From: Tyto alba
Taxonomy: Eukaryota; Chordata; Aves; Strigiformes; Tytonidae
DNA length: 64,000 nt
NCBI RefSeq assembly: GCF_018691265.1
Contig: NW_024881296.1
Span: forward strand, 10,881,427-10,945,426
Direction: 5' to 3'
The position numbers and the translations under genes are program-made. Below, one piece after another: positions 35,175 through 48,679 of this stretch (position 1 is the stretch's first letter; each line of letters begins with the position of its first letter). The notes beneath the pieces were generated by a model. The model saw nothing but the letters and a program-made list of their open reading frames with translations, had not been told where the DNA came from and did no database searches.

Positions 35175-38100
35175 CAAAATGTTGAGGTGCCCAGTGAAAT
35201 GTGTCTCATTTGCACACATTTTTCACATTGTACTGAAACCAGCCCTGAAGTGCAAAGTGCAAGATGTGAAAGACAAAGTGAAGAGAAGAAGTACCAAGAC
35301 AAAAAAAATTTTTGCCGTGTTTTTTACACAGTAGCCTACAGTCCAAAGGCTCATAGCTGGATTCACAGGTGACTTCAGTCAAAGCTTCAGCATTTAACAA
35401 TGATTTGCTGTAGAATTTATAAATGGAATTACTCAAATAACGAGGTAAGCAAAAATATAATAATAAATGTTTCCATAAGTTTTAGCATGAGCATGCTAAA
35501 TTACCATCTCTGACACAATAACCATGTACTTCGTTCTTATTAAGTAACTGCCCTGTGTGTTCTTAGCATTGTATTGAGTCCTGTAATAGTAAAGGCAGCA
35601 ATTACGTGCTCTAAACTGAGCTCATCAGTTCTCTTTTTCAAAAAAAACCCTGAAACTTCTATATTTAACACCTTCGGGAGACTCCAGCATTTTTCCTAGG
35701 GTTTTGTAGAGAAAGCAAATGTTAAAAGACAGTAAATTAAGAGCAAATTGCTTCCTTTTTTTAGCTGAGAATAATGAGGCATCTATTTTAAAAGGGCTGC
35801 AGAAATACGTAGTGAACCCATGGAGCTCAAAAAGTATATTTCCCAAAGACATCTGCAGAATGCATATCCTACCGATTGCACTGGTATGGAATAGGATTAT
35901 CCAATTTAGGACAAACCCTTTACTCAGACTGAAAACCAACCGCTCGTGCAACTTCCTTGCTTAAGCGCATATTTATGTGCACCATACACACAAACCTAAA
36001 CGTTTACCTGCATGTACAGAAGCAAAAAGAAAAGTCCCAGTCAAGACTTCTTTGAACGACGTGATTTTTTGGAGCTGCCCTCTATAAAACAGGTTTCTTA
36101 TATTTGTTTCTTATATTCAGTAGTCAAAATCTCTAGTGACTCTGAATCACATAAATTTTGATGCATATGGAAACTGAAAGCATATGCAGCAGGGATCTTG
36201 AGTTGTAATAGACACATTCAAGAACCAGCTAATTCTGACTATATTTGAAGGTGCACGTTCCACCAGTATCCTGATGTTCTTCATTTCAACAGCCTGCACT
36301 GGTCACATTATTCGTGTAGGAGCCTTGCTTCAGTCTTTATGCATGATGAATGAGAACTACTTAGTATTAGTAAAAGTATCAGAAAGTTAACAATGTCTCA
36401 ATGAAGCAGTACCATTGTTTGTTTGTTTGTTTTTTTTTTAAATTGCATTATTTTTCTGTAAGGTCCGTAATAAATTAATGTAATAAATCCATGCAATCCA
36501 TGTATTTTTTAATAACTTTTAAGTCTCTTTTTCACTGGATGCTGTCCGGTACATACAAAGGAGACCAACATTTGTCAGTTTTTAACGGTGTAAGTCAGCA
36601 GTACCTGGTTTCAGCAGGATTCCTCGTGACTTCTTGCTGGCATGGGCTTCTGCAGAAACAACGGGTTGCTTATGGGAGGCAATCTTACTTAATGCATAGA
36701 TAGAGCTTTAGCTTCAGTCTCTTAGAGCTTAACGTTGAGCCTTTAACATTCTCTTCAGATAAAAGATTTCATAGCTTGCACGTAAAGACATGACAGATAA
36801 GAGATCCTCACTATCTTGTAGAAATTGATGGGGAAATGAGCTAGAAAATCTGTGGAAGAAGTATCTAAAGGAAATGTCTGTATCTGAATGAAGACAGAAC
36901 TTCAGCCTTGGAAGTAAGCTGAAATGTAGGCAAATTGAGAAGTAAGACCATACTGTGAAACCTACAGTACTTATATGAAGTACTTATATTCTATCAAGTG
37001 TGCTTTCCCCTTTTTACAGGAGGAGAATGGCATCTTGATAGCAATTGTCAGACTGGATGAACATGACTTTGCTTCCTTGACATTAGCACAAGCGGGTGTG
37101 TAGGACGTTAGGTCCTACAGTAGCACTTGTGGAGCTGTACGGGTGTGACTTACGTAAGCTGTTGATAGGCAGTGCTGGTGGTGGAGCATGTGGGCAGTAG
37201 TGAGCAGTCACTCTGACGCTGCTTTTCGAAGGTTAACTCGAGTAAAACCTGATTCCTGCCTCACAAGTCAGCAGCTGTGTTAATAGAGACGGTACTGTTT
37301 TGACAGTAATTTTCCAAGGAGAGCTGCACTCTGTGGCCCATATGCTTCCATTCTGTGCAGAAGAACATTATTTCAAATCCCTTGGTGATCTGACAGTCAA
37401 AGTTTTTTTAATCTATCCCATGTCCATCCCACTGATCCAATAGATTGAATTAGCCAGGAAGCAGGCTTAGAAAATGAAGTAGAAAACAAAGAATGATTGT
37501 CTTTCCTTTATTTTCCACATTGTGTAGTGTGAATATGTTGAATAATTAAGATGATTACCTTTTAGAACACAGTCCCATTTGAGCTAGGTGTTAGAGTACT
37601 TTGTTAATATAAGGTATTTTACCTTAATGTACCTGAGGGAAAATTGACTGAATGGGCTACATGGATTTTTGTCAAATGATAGTAAAGCTACTGATAGTCT
37701 ATGTTGCCTTCGATATTTTCACTATTTTGCCATATCTTTCTGTTATAAAAACAATATAACAACTAAAATGTTGACCAAAATTAGCCATACTTGTAAATTC
37801 TAGTTTCAAGCTTCTCTTACTCAAAGAGTTTGGAGGACACGCGTAGCCATAAACTCAGTAAAGGAGAACAAATGCTGTATCACACAGCATTAATAATTAA
37901 TTCATAATTATTTATTTCCCACAGCTGATATCTGCCTGAAGAAAGCAGCACCTTTTTTTTTTTTTATGTACAGTCTGGAAATTCACATGAGTAATAAGCA
38001 CTTCTCCACCTTAAAACTGCCAGATGTATTTGAAAATAGATTTTAATTACCATTAGCACTTCCAAGTTTAGTGCTGGCAACAGCCAGCTTGTTAATTCCA

Positions 38101-38567
38101 GCAGTACAGGAACTGAAGTCATGACCAATTTTCCTTCATGCTCTAATAAACTGGTTGATTAAGTATAAGAAAGTTAGTTGCTGGAAGTGAACCAAATGTT
38201 GTTTGTTCACTGGAAAGAAATACTGCGTGGCTAGGGCCAAAATGTACATGTGCAGGATGGAGCAAAGTGATCAAGAAACGCGGGCAAAAGTGAGGCCCTG
38301 GAGACCTTGACTGTTGTCTTGCCTCTGCCACTAATTTATCACTAACAAGCAATTTCAGCTTGCCACGCTGTTTGCCTCTGCCACTTTTGATTGTTTAATC
38401 CATTTAAATGACAACTTATTCAAGCCAATATGTGTCTCCTAATCCATTCCTATAACATGCTGCCATGAAGTGATTGCAGTCTTGTTCGAAACAGTTATGA
38501 GCCTGATTGTTAGTAAGCCATAAACACTTAACTAAAGAAATTTTGATTAAAAACATATTCAAAATTC

Positions 38568-38600
38568 TTTTTTTCTTTTTTTTTTTTTCTTTTTTTTTTT
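38568..38600. repeat. T-rich homopolymer tract
   Basis: About 30 bases of T interrupted by two single C. Confidence 0.85.
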
Positions 38601-41600
38601 GGCATATATTTAAACCTTTTCTGCAGGATATGTTAGGTTCTCAGGTGCACTTCATCATTGCATTTGTATGAGAGGGGGGAGTACTGCTGAAGCTAAATGA
38701 AGATCTGAAAGCAGATTAACAGCACTCATGGTAAAAAGCTAGGCAATGAAGAAAAACCATTTAGAAAAATTATATTGTAGTTGATACAGCAAGTAAGTAA
38801 GATTTTATTATTAGTTGTCTGCTTAGATTGTGTTGGAAGTTCATATTGAAAATGTATGGGGGAAATAAAACCACAGCCAGCTCTGTAGCTGGTATAAATA
38901 GTTACTGTTGCCCCAGATGTGAGAAATAACTGTTGAAGAACTGTTTCTGTGTATTCATGAAACATCCTATACATTATGATGTTATCCAAGAAAAAGTTAC
39001 TGGTCCTGCAGCACTATGAAGGCAAATTACAATTCTGTGCTCAGATACAGGTGAAACAATGAACTCTTTCACCTTGGTCTTTCTCCAGAGCCTTTGTTAA
39101 AAGATGCACAGACTACTAAAATGAAATCCGGACCAGATGTGCTGTGCCAGAAGCAGTTGCAGGGAGCTCTAAATTTGCTTCAGCCTTCTAAGCTTCTTGA
39201 ACAAGTGCATGCTCAGCGCTGGAGGCTGTAGGTGGTGGGAATGCACAGAGGCAAACTTCCCCATAGCATGCTCAGAATAGATTTTTCCGTGGTTCTTAAC
39301 ACACCCAGATGTTGCCTTAATCTATGATATACTACCTATATATATCTCCTCATATGTCTGTACATATCTTAAAGATACATGTATATCCTATATAACTATA
39401 TATATCTATATATCTCCTCATCTGTAATAGTACAGAAGCAAATTCAGGGACTTCATGCCCACCCTGACTGGATAAGCATCTGTCAGGGATATAGGAAGAG
39501 GCCCCTTTTGGGTTACAGGGCCATGTCAGGCCCTTTGCAGGATGTATCGATAGCCTGAGAGTGAAGGGGTAGGTTTGCCTCTTAATAAAATGTATGATGA
39601 CAGCCACTAAGGTGTTACTTGATAATGTGGAATTCCAATTGCTTTTTAGCAGTGGAGGCAGACATGACTGTGTATGCAAAATGAGAAGTGTGCAAATAAA
39701 TGTGCAAGTCATATTTATTTCTTGTATAATGTGAGAAATGTTAGAAAACCTAGAATTGTGTTGGTAGAGAAAACTGATGTGGAGACCAAACAATGGTTGA
39801 TCCTTCAGTAAGAAGTAACTTTGACACCAGTCCCAGTTCCCTTGTTACATATATTCAGAGAAAAACCTCACACACAAAGTACTTTGTGAATTTCATTACA
39901 CTCAGAATAATCTTACAGCAGCTGAAGGCTTGAGGTTTTGGGGTTGAACTCTTTCTGGAAAGAAGGGGTAGTGTCCTTAGGTCTCCCCTAAAGAAAACTG
40001 AGCTTTTGCAGATTCCTTAGTAATGGCAATGGTGAGCAAATGTTCTCCCAATTTTGGAGGCACAGGGCACTGAGGGTGCTAAGTTACATGGCTATGAAAA
40101 CAACTGGACAAATCCATAGAAGAAAAAATTGTCAGAGGCTACTAAATACAAAAAACATCTTCTCTGGTCTTGGGAATTCACTAAGCTGCAAATCACGGTG
40201 AACTAGGGAAGCATTTCTGTGGAAATCTCTCCTCTGTCTAGTTTTCCTCTGCATCTGTTGCTGGCCACATTTAGAGAAGGATACTGCTCCGATCCACAAT
40301 GGTTGCTCCCAGGTTGTTAACCACACAAGAGTCCCCAGCAGAGCATTCCCATAACCAGATATGCTCAGTTACTTGGTTATGCCCTTTCTTTTACACAACT
40401 TGAAGCCTTATGTCAGATAACATCTCGGTTCTGGGCCTGTGCATCTGCTTGCTCTTTTTTCCAGAGCAGATGCTACCAGGTTGTGCCAGTAAACCACAAC
40501 TGCAACTTGTTTCATTGGCATTTCACAGATGACGGTGGCTGATGACAGATTGATAGGTGAGAAGGGGAGAAAAGAGAAATCAAAACTGACAAAACATATC
40601 TGTATTATCAAAGAGAGGTGTTTTTAGCTAACCAGGCAATTAAAAACCAGGTAGATTCAGACAGCTTACTAGGCCAGGTTAATTCAAGCATACCAAGCCC
40701 CTGGAGCTTGGCTGCCTTTCCCAAAAGTAAACCACAGCTTTCTCACAGGACTTCACCTGTTCTTAATAAGATGGGGAAAAGAAAGAGTGGGGGAAAAAAA
40801 CCCAGATAAATTGGCACAATTTCAGTCACCTGTACTGATGTTGACTTGTGTCATCGAAAAATAAAATAAAATAAAGATCCAGACCTTAGTCAAAACTGGT
40901 TTTACTGAAGTCTTTTGTTTTAATAATAGTTTGCCTTTAGCTCTGGAATGATATGTACTGCCATTTAGGATTATTAACTTAGTCTGTAAGTAAGAAAAAG
41001 TAGTGATGGTTGCAGAAAACAAGCGTGATCTTTTATCAGAAAATAAACCCTTTCTAACAAACTACTGCAGTTGGCAGGGCACAAGGTTGGAGAGTTTGGC
41101 AGATTTTGTGTCTAAAACACTATTTAAGTAAGCAAAGAGGAATCAGCAGCATTCCAGGCATAGCTGGTGATGAGTGGCCTGGACTGCCCCATGATGAGAA
41201 ACTGTTTTATCTCAGAAATTCAAGGCAGGCAGAAAACAGCGGCTGTGCTGGCGACAGGAGGTCCTGTCACACCTGGGCTTGTGGCAGCTGTCTTTGGTAG
41301 GTCCAGGCTCCTCAAAGTGACATCTCCTCCAGGCGCAGCACACGTGTTTTGTTGCGCTCCTTCCTTCTGTCTGCCCCCGGCATGGTACCTGCTGTCTCGG
41401 AGGGAAAGCAGCAGTCGGATTTTGGCCTGCTCCTCCCCATCACTTCTGTCAGAGCAGCTGAGCATGCCACTGAAATGTGACTTTGGACAAAAGGCATTTC
41501 CTCGAGTTTCCAGTGTTTTAAACGTAAGGGTTAAACGAAAGCTCATTACACATGGTGTAGGTGTAACTGAAGCCACTAAGGCAATTTACCTGGGATACTA

Positions 41601-44600
41601 TTTCTATGTAAGTCCTGTGCAGGTATAGACATCTTTTGCATCCAATGGCTCCATATTTTTTGCACCCAGTGGTCCTGAGGTCTTTGAACCTGGTGGCTAA
41701 TGTTAATCCAGCCTGAAAGATTATCCTGGAGTTCTCTGTCATTCATTGGTTCTGATTTTACAGTGGTCCCCTGAGAATTCAAAGGCAGCAAAAGCTCCTG
41801 AAAGCTTCCTTGCAATCTGGAATAGATTAGTGTTGGGCAAATTTCTGCTTTTGTCTAAACCAGATTCATCCATTTAATTATTTTCACACTAGCGCATTTT
41901 CTAGCATCTCCTTGCAGGCAGGCTAACTCTGACAGCATACGGGTGCCACGCTTGACTCTTTCATCACGACGGGAGCAAAGTTTGTTCGGCACTTCTGAGA
42001 GCCACCTCGTCCCAGGTTCTGCGTGAGCAGGTTAGAAGCCCAGCAAGAGACATCAAAGCTAAACACCATGGCTCACAAGATGTTTGAAAATGCCTTCTTT
42101 AAAGCCACTAGTCGCCAGTGACATTTGCTGCACTTTGTCTCTTCACTTCACACCCACCTACTTTTGGCTTCGATTATGCCTCTGCAGAAAGAGGAGTGAG
42201 CTTTTGCTAGAGTATTTTCAGACAATTAATTTACAGTACCACATAAAAATATATTTTTGTTGCAATTCATCAAGGCTAACCCCATATTAATTTAGCAGTC
42301 TGGAAGAATTACAAGTTGATCCTCAGTGTTGATTAGTAGCTGACATTCTATATAAAATGAATCCTCAGGATGATATAGGAGGTCTCAGCTGGGGACTTAG
42401 CTGCTTGAAATTTGAGCATTATTTGGACCTAAATTAAAGTGTGTATGCAAAAACTGAGAAACTAATACAATTACATCTTCCTGTCAAGCCAAGGTGTCAG
42501 AAGTAATTCAGGTGCTTGGACTGCAGGCCAAATCGAAACACTGTTTACAAAGGAATCATGCTGCATTAGTCACTGAACATGCATAGTGTTCAGCAACTTA
42601 AAGGTCAAATATATTCATGAGAACATGTAATCTTATGCATGTTTGGCAAATGAATATGAAGAAACTATCTGTTAGGGAAGAGGAAGATCAGAATATTGAA
42701 AAAAAAAAACCATGGCTCACATTTAGATGGGCAATGCGGATGTTATTCCCATGCCAGATTTCTGCAAAGCAGTTTCAAGAACACTCATGAAAACTAAAGG
42801 ATATACTTCAGTCTTGATAATTTAAATAGGTACTATGCTGCCATATGGCAGAGCGGCTTTCAAAGCAAATGCAGGGTTTTTGCTCTTCTGAGAGACCAGA
42901 TGGCAAAGAGGTTGGTATCTAGAAGCTGTCATACCTAGCAGTCAGTTCTATGGGACATAAAGTAATTTTAATCTGATAGCTTTTCAGTAGTTTATATAAA
43001 ACACAAATAATGTCTGCATTTATTTCCCAAAGAAGCAGGAAAATATATAGTAAGATCCTTGTGATAAATTATACTTGTTCTTGTGCAGTCAAAATTTAAT
43101 GCACCAGAAATGTGAATTATCCCTTTTCACAAGAAGGGATCCTTCTATCTTCAGAGACTTATCAAAGGTAGGAAAGACGATGAGGTGCTGCCAGAATAAT
43201 GCTGGTCTGTCTTTCTGCCTTCGTCTAAGCAAATGTGATGGAGATCTCCTGGGTGTGTGTGATCCCGGCATGGCATGCTGCTAGCAGAGCCTGATGTGGG
43301 CAAATGTGAGGACACGTGCATAGCTGGGGAGCCCCAGTGCCCCAGGTGAGATGTGCTGCCCCAATGCTGGGAAGAAGCATTGGCCGCAGGATCTGGCATT
43401 CTTGAAATACCTGACTGAGCAAGTGCTAGCCTGGACAGTAGCCCAAACCCCATGGGAATCACTGTCACTTGTGGGTGGACAGGTGGGGGAATAGGGAGGA
43501 GACTGCAGTTAAACAAAGCCTTGTCTCTGCCCTGTCACCATGCACAGGTGTAGGGTGTGAAATCAGACTACTATTTAGACTCAGCTGTGGGGACGGGATT
43601 ATACCCCTGTCTTCTCCAGTTATTTACTCGGGAAGAGTCAGGTCCAGCTGTGGATGAGATTTCTGTCTGTGGGACGAAGTCCAAGATTGCAAATGTCTAA
43701 GTGGCCATTTTCTCTGCTTGCACTCAAGGCTGCTGTGCAGAGAATGAGCTCACAGCACATTAAGACAAATAGCTGATGTCTGTAAGAGTGCAAGACAACT
43801 GATCCAAGCTGAGCAACTTCACAGCCATTTCAACATGATTGTTCTCTGAAAAACTCAAACCTCTTCTTCAATACAGAAAAAGAAAAAAAAAAAATCAGCT
43901 TTGCTTAATGGGAAAAGCAAAAGCTTTAAGCAAAGAATTCTTTTTAATAAGCTAAAGATCATCTCAAATCACGGTCCAAACTGCCCATTACATGATGAAG
44001 ATATCGGTCTGTGAATGACCAAATCACCTGTGTGCAGGACTGTTGTCCCTGTTAGGTAACAGCATAGTCCTGCCCAGAATGTCCCTGCTGCGGCAGGGCC
44101 TTAAAGGGTGTGAATCCACTACACAAGCTGGCTGTGGGCTCTATTCTTTTATTTCAGCAAAAAATGGCCACGTTTGTAGTGCCATTTAAACCAGTAGGTT
44201 TTTACTTTCTCGTCATGTTCCCCATACGATTCTCAAGATATTACTTACATGATATAAATATAAAATCTCCATCTATAGCACCCTAAATCTCCCTGGAAGA
44301 TGCTAGCAAATATCTACCTCCTTCTTCAAATTTCAGTACTATGTAATTTCTGCCTTTTTAAAAATAAATAATACAAAAATAAAGCTATTGGAAAATGCTA
44401 GTTACTGTACATTCTTTCTAGCCCCTTCATATTATGGTCTAGCTTTTGGAAAATGTCTGAAATATGGAATCAGCTTTAGCTGGTACGTTTTAAGCAGCTG
44501 GCATCTACCTTTTTTTTTTTTTTGTGAAATTGATTTAATGTAGATGTTTAAAAACATTCATTTACTGTGTTCAAGAGCTTCCTGTAAAAGGTTGATTCTT

Positions 44601-44686
44601 CCTTGATGCTCTCCCTAGAAGTAGGCAGCATGGCTGTACAGAGAAGAATTATTCTTCAAAACATATTCAGCCACATACTGACAATA

Positions 44687-44708
44687 TTCCAGGAATATAT
44701 TCCAGGAA
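44687..44708. promoter_or_regulatory. Paired STAT-like palindromes
   Basis: Two perfect copies of TTCCAGGAA (44687-44695 and 44700-44708) sit with a 13-base repeat period. The word fits the STAT consensus TTCNNNGAA. They arise from a direct duplication of ATTCCAGGAATAT. Tandem STAT sites can bind tetramers (established knowledge); function here is only inferred. Confidence 0.3.
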
Positions 44709-47136
44709 TATTCTCCAAAATATGCCAGAGCTTCCCAAACATTTAACTCTCTCCCAGAAGTCAAAGGTTCAGGCGTCCTCACAGCCTCTCTGGGCATGCT
44801 TCTGTCCAGACAGCAAAGTTCAGATGTGGCGTAGTCTTTACACCTGCACTAGGGTATATTTACTTGTCCGTTTTCCACACAGGGCAAAGCAGGGAGCAGC
44901 AGAAAGCCAGCTGCCACAGGCTCAGCCTCCCATTCGCCTGGAGGGGCTGAAACTCTCCGAGCGAGCGGGCAGGGCGAGCGGTGCGGGATGCAGCTGCAAT
45001 ATTCCTGCCTCTGGAGAAACAGCTGGTGTCTGCTGGTGGTAATGTCTGCCGGGGCAAAGGTGAAGCTGTCAGATCAGCTGGGACCTGAAAAATCATGAAG
45101 GCTACAGATCTGGTGAGCATCACTGGCAGCTACTTTAACTGCACAAGCCGACTAAAGAAGTGGGAGTTATTTATAACGGAGCCCAGTGCAAACTGCGTGA
45201 TGCTGACCGCAGGGACTCACGCAGCCCTGGAGGTTTCTCACCTGCAACCCAGGAGCCTGGGAAGACTCCAAAACCCCCTTACCTTTGTACCAACACGAGG
45301 GGCCACTTCTGTGCTAAATATGCAGAAAACACAATATTGTTTTTCCCTAAATTTTGATCTTTATCCCTCAAATATTTATTTTTTCAGAGTGACCACTGAA
45401 CACTGCCTCTTTCTTCAGGAGAAATAACAGGGGTAGGACAGCTGAGTGACTGTCTTTCCTGGCTCTGTCCAGTTAAAATCTCACTTGCAGTACTGTTATG
45501 ACTAGATTTCTTTTTTTTTTTTTTTCCATTTTATGTAAGTTTTGGGGGCATTAGAGCGTTCAAGTAAAATGTTAGAAGATAAATCAGAAGCATAGCTTTC
45601 AGTGAACAGTACAGGTGACTTATTCATTCAAATTTATCAAGTTAGACAGTGAGATGACAATCTTTTACAGAAATTAAATATACAGTCAAGACTGTCTGTA
45701 AATTAGCAGCCATTCATCCTTACTCTTCAATGCACTGTGCAATGCTCTGCATAAAATTAGAAGACTTCTCTTTCAAAGAGATCCAACTATTTGACTTATT
45801 TTATAAAATGGTTTAAAGGAGACAAAATTTACAATGCTTTACCATAATTTTTCATTCAATCAAGGGAAAAATTATTTTTGGAGTACGTAATATCTATTTC
45901 ATGTATATATATTGCTCTGGTTGGGTCTGGCAAGCAAAGATCTCTATAAATCGACAACAAAAGAGTGACATTTAGAAACTGCAAATCTGAAAGAGAAATA
46001 TGTTGCTATTAAGGAGCTATACTAGCTGCCAACTCCTGAAAAAAACTGGAAGGTTGCCACTCCACACTCTTAGTGTCAAACAAGCACTGAAAGAACCTAC
46101 AGTTAGAAAGCTGCTAGAACTGTGTACAAGACCACCAAGACCTTAAGCAACAATGAGACCACGCTAATCCCTTGAGACCCTTTAGAAATACAAAACAGAT
46201 ATCAAAGGTAAAAAACAAAAGGAATGAACTTATCATACAGGTGAAGCTCACCCAAATAAATTAGGCAGTCCAGTCCCAAACCAAGTGGCAAAAATTCCAT
46301 AATGAAGAGACTCTTTGTCTTTACATGCCCCTGCTTTCATCTGGCATGGAAATAATTCTCCTCTTCAGTTAGCTGTGCATTCAAACTACAAAAGATACTC
46401 ATAGCTTTGTCATGAGGCTGTAGTCTTCTCAATGTGAGAGATATTCTTTGAGCACATGGTAAATATTTGTGTTTTTTCATATTGGGCATCTCTTTTATGT
46501 GATGAACATGCAAAAACTCTATTCCACAATTAAATAGATGGCTATGTAGGGCAAAATTAAACAGACAGCAAAATAATCTATAGCTTTCTCTCACTGCTGT
46601 CCCTCTCCTGTTATCTGTTCCCCATGGTGCTTGAGAAAATGACTCAAAGCCAAATATTTCTTTGGGCTTTGCTGCTGATCAGACTGTTCCTATCTAAGGA
46701 ATCCAAACCTGACAGCTGCTTTTGGTGCCATCCCTTCATTTGCTCTCTTAGCAATCTGCTCTGTCTTGTAATATCCTGTGGAAGAAAGAAGGAAGGAAAT
46801 GAGGGATTACTCATGACTGTGGGCTAGAAAAGCAATAGCAATCACAAAGTGTTTTTGCATGATCAATCTATTAGACGCTTCTGTTAGCAGATTTCACTTG
46901 ATTGCAAGTCTGCTTGGGTCAGGTCTTCTCCCAGCCAGTCTCGTGAAACTCTTCTGAAGACAAAAAGGGTGCAAAGATACAATTAAGGTCAGAGAAGAGC
47001 CCTTTCTTTCTTGACTGAGAGTGGTTTTTACTACCTTCCTCAGTCCTTATACTACCAAGTGTGCTTTGAAAAATAACCTTACATTGAGGTTACACAAATC
47101 TCTTGTTTACCACATTTTCATTCTCACTCTCGCTAG

Positions 47137-47212
47137 CATTGGTCAGAGCATGATAATTCTGTCTCATGACAAATGCAGAGATTTTGATCCTAGAGTGAAA
47201 CCAAAAGAAAAG
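47137..47212 (+). other. Candidate plus-strand exon (76 nt)
   Basis: The segment follows a strong polypyrimidine acceptor (TTTTCATTCTCACTCTCGCTAG) interpreted from 47115 on, and ends at a good donor, AAAAG|GTATGTG. Only one frame is open: 25 codons, Ile-Gly-Gln-Ser-Met ... Lys-Pro-Lys-Glu-Lys, ending in phase 0. The candidate exon at 48550-48679 starts in phase 0, so the two could be joined. The peptide is not recognised. A G22 run starts 28 bases after the donor. Confidence 0.18.
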
Positions 47213-47240
47213 GTATGTGTGGAGAGATGTTTGGAATACT

Positions 47241-47262
47241 GGGGGGGGGGGGGGGGGGGGGG
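47241..47262. repeat. G homopolymer (22 G) followed by GTG repeats
   Basis: Twenty-two uninterrupted G, then TGTCGTCG and several GTG units to about 47292. This is a strong candidate for quadruplex formation on the plus strand, and also a likely length-polymorphic or mis-assembled site. Confidence 0.9.
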
Positions 47263-47292
47263 TGTCGTCGTGGTGGTGGTAGTGTGGATGGT

Positions 47293-48549
47293 GGGAGCAG
47301 AAAGGCAAGATAGATAGAGCGATCATTAGTATTATCCGAGGATATTCATTGATGCTGAAACCAGAGAAGTCTCTTGGATATTAGATTCAGTATTCAGAAT
47401 AAAAAAAAATAACTTAGCTTTTGCATATGGGAGGGAAGAAGGGGACATGCCTGCTCCCATCATGAGACATTGATGGCGTACCATCCCCTCCTGGTCCTAG
47501 CCTCACACTAACCACTCTGAGACCCATAAGTCTCCCGCTCTCCCCAGTGAACTCTTCTCAGAAGATTTTGGTGAAAAGCTCCCTATCATTTCTAGTTGTT
47601 CCTGATGTAATTTCTTCCACGCCACATCCTGATCTGGCACTGGCATGGATGTTGCCAAGTAATTTCTTTGTCATCAGGGTAACAGAGACAGTCTTATAAA
47701 ATCTCAGGCCAACATCCTATTGGCTATTTTTATCTCTGCAATATAAGAAAAGCACAGAGGAGTTGGTGCTGTCACTTCTGTGAGATTCATGCATGGTCAC
47801 CAGTTTAACAACTTTATTTTTACCTACCCAGGGAATCACATGAAATCATGATGAAATAACTTTTCCTCCCTCTCTTTCTGTTATTTAGAGGTGAGAGCTC
47901 TGTGCTGCAACAGATGTACAAGCAGCAGAGAAAAGAGGGAAAGAGAGGACGGGCGTGTGCTAAAGTACACAGCCGCATGGGCACTGCTCTATCCAGCTCA
48001 TCCTCGGCTGCCCATGTGCCCTCCCACCTCCCAGTGCTGGATGTGTATCTGCCTGAAAGAAGTTCATTTTTAGAGGAACCATGCCCAATTTCCACTTTTG
48101 TGGAGGCTGCCATGGCTCTGTTTGATACCCTTGCAATATAAAGGGCGCCTGAAGTGTGTGTGAATGTAAATTACACCCTTTAAGGCCCCTTTACACTGTG
48201 TAAAAGGGCTTATGTGTAAATTAAAATCAGATGTAACTGATTTCAAGCAGATACAGTAAAACCTGCAGTAGTGGAAAGAGAAAACTCCTTCCGCTGGTTT
48301 TTAATGACTAGATTCAGAGCAGTTGAAAAGTGGGTGATGAAAGTGACGGATTTGTGTTTCTTTAATGCTTAATAAATTACAGAAAGATGTGCTTAGTGCA
48401 ATTCAAGGAAGCTTCTTGCTGATAATACTTCAGGCTACCCACCTTTGTGTCCTCTGGACCATCGTTTTATTAATGTGAGGTCAACACCTAAGCCAGACTC
48501 TCTGCTGTAAGCACAAATTCTGCTCAAAATGAAAGCGCTTCCCTTCCAG
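47293..48549. other. Non-coding DNA with one acceptor-led open frame
   Basis: After an acceptor-like CTTTCTGTTATTTAG (ending 47889), 83 codons stay open to a TAA at 48141, with an AATAAA at about 48369. It could be imagined as a terminal exon, but it is out of phase with the exon candidate upstream and has no family signature. Nothing else is supported in this stretch. Confidence 0.3.
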
Positions 48550-48679
48550 GATGAGAAGATAAGCCAGACAACGCCGCAAAGGAGCCGTCTACTGCCTGAC
48601 CTCTGTAGCCTCTGCCACATGAACTCAGGACTCTCCATCCCCAGCCGCAGCAGCGCTTCCTCGGGCACCCCCAGAATGA
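48550..48679 (+). other. Candidate plus-strand exon (130 nt)
   Basis: A good acceptor (GCGCTTCCCTTCCAG) opens a segment readable for 43 codons (Asp-Glu-Lys-Ile-Ser ... a Ser-rich stretch ... Thr-Pro-Arg-Met) and ends at a near-consensus donor, ATGA|GTGAGT. It is GC-richer than its surroundings and has several CpGs. Its start phase fits the end of the 47137-47212 candidate. I cannot assign a family; the minus strand is also open here, which lowers the weight of the open frame. Confidence 0.2.

Larger units (their letters stand above)
33801..47136. other. Gene-poor DNA downstream of PIGM
   Basis: No gene can be supported. The stretch holds T20 (35155-35174), a GTTT/T-rich run (about 36417-36440), a T-rich run (38568-38600), TATA-rich tracts (about 39335-39415), paired STAT-like sites (44687-44708) and AT-rich blocks with homeodomain-type TAATTA words (34440-35080; 37880-37915) that could be conserved non-coding elements. 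A short GC-richer patch at 44930-45000 has a handful of CpGs. Splice-like borders at 43097-43173 enclose an open frame, but within chance expectation. Confidence 0.5.

Noticed and set aside
47889..48141. Acceptor-led 83-codon frame ending in TAA with a downstream AATAAA
   Set aside because: Out of phase with the candidate exon upstream, open in a second frame too, and no family match.
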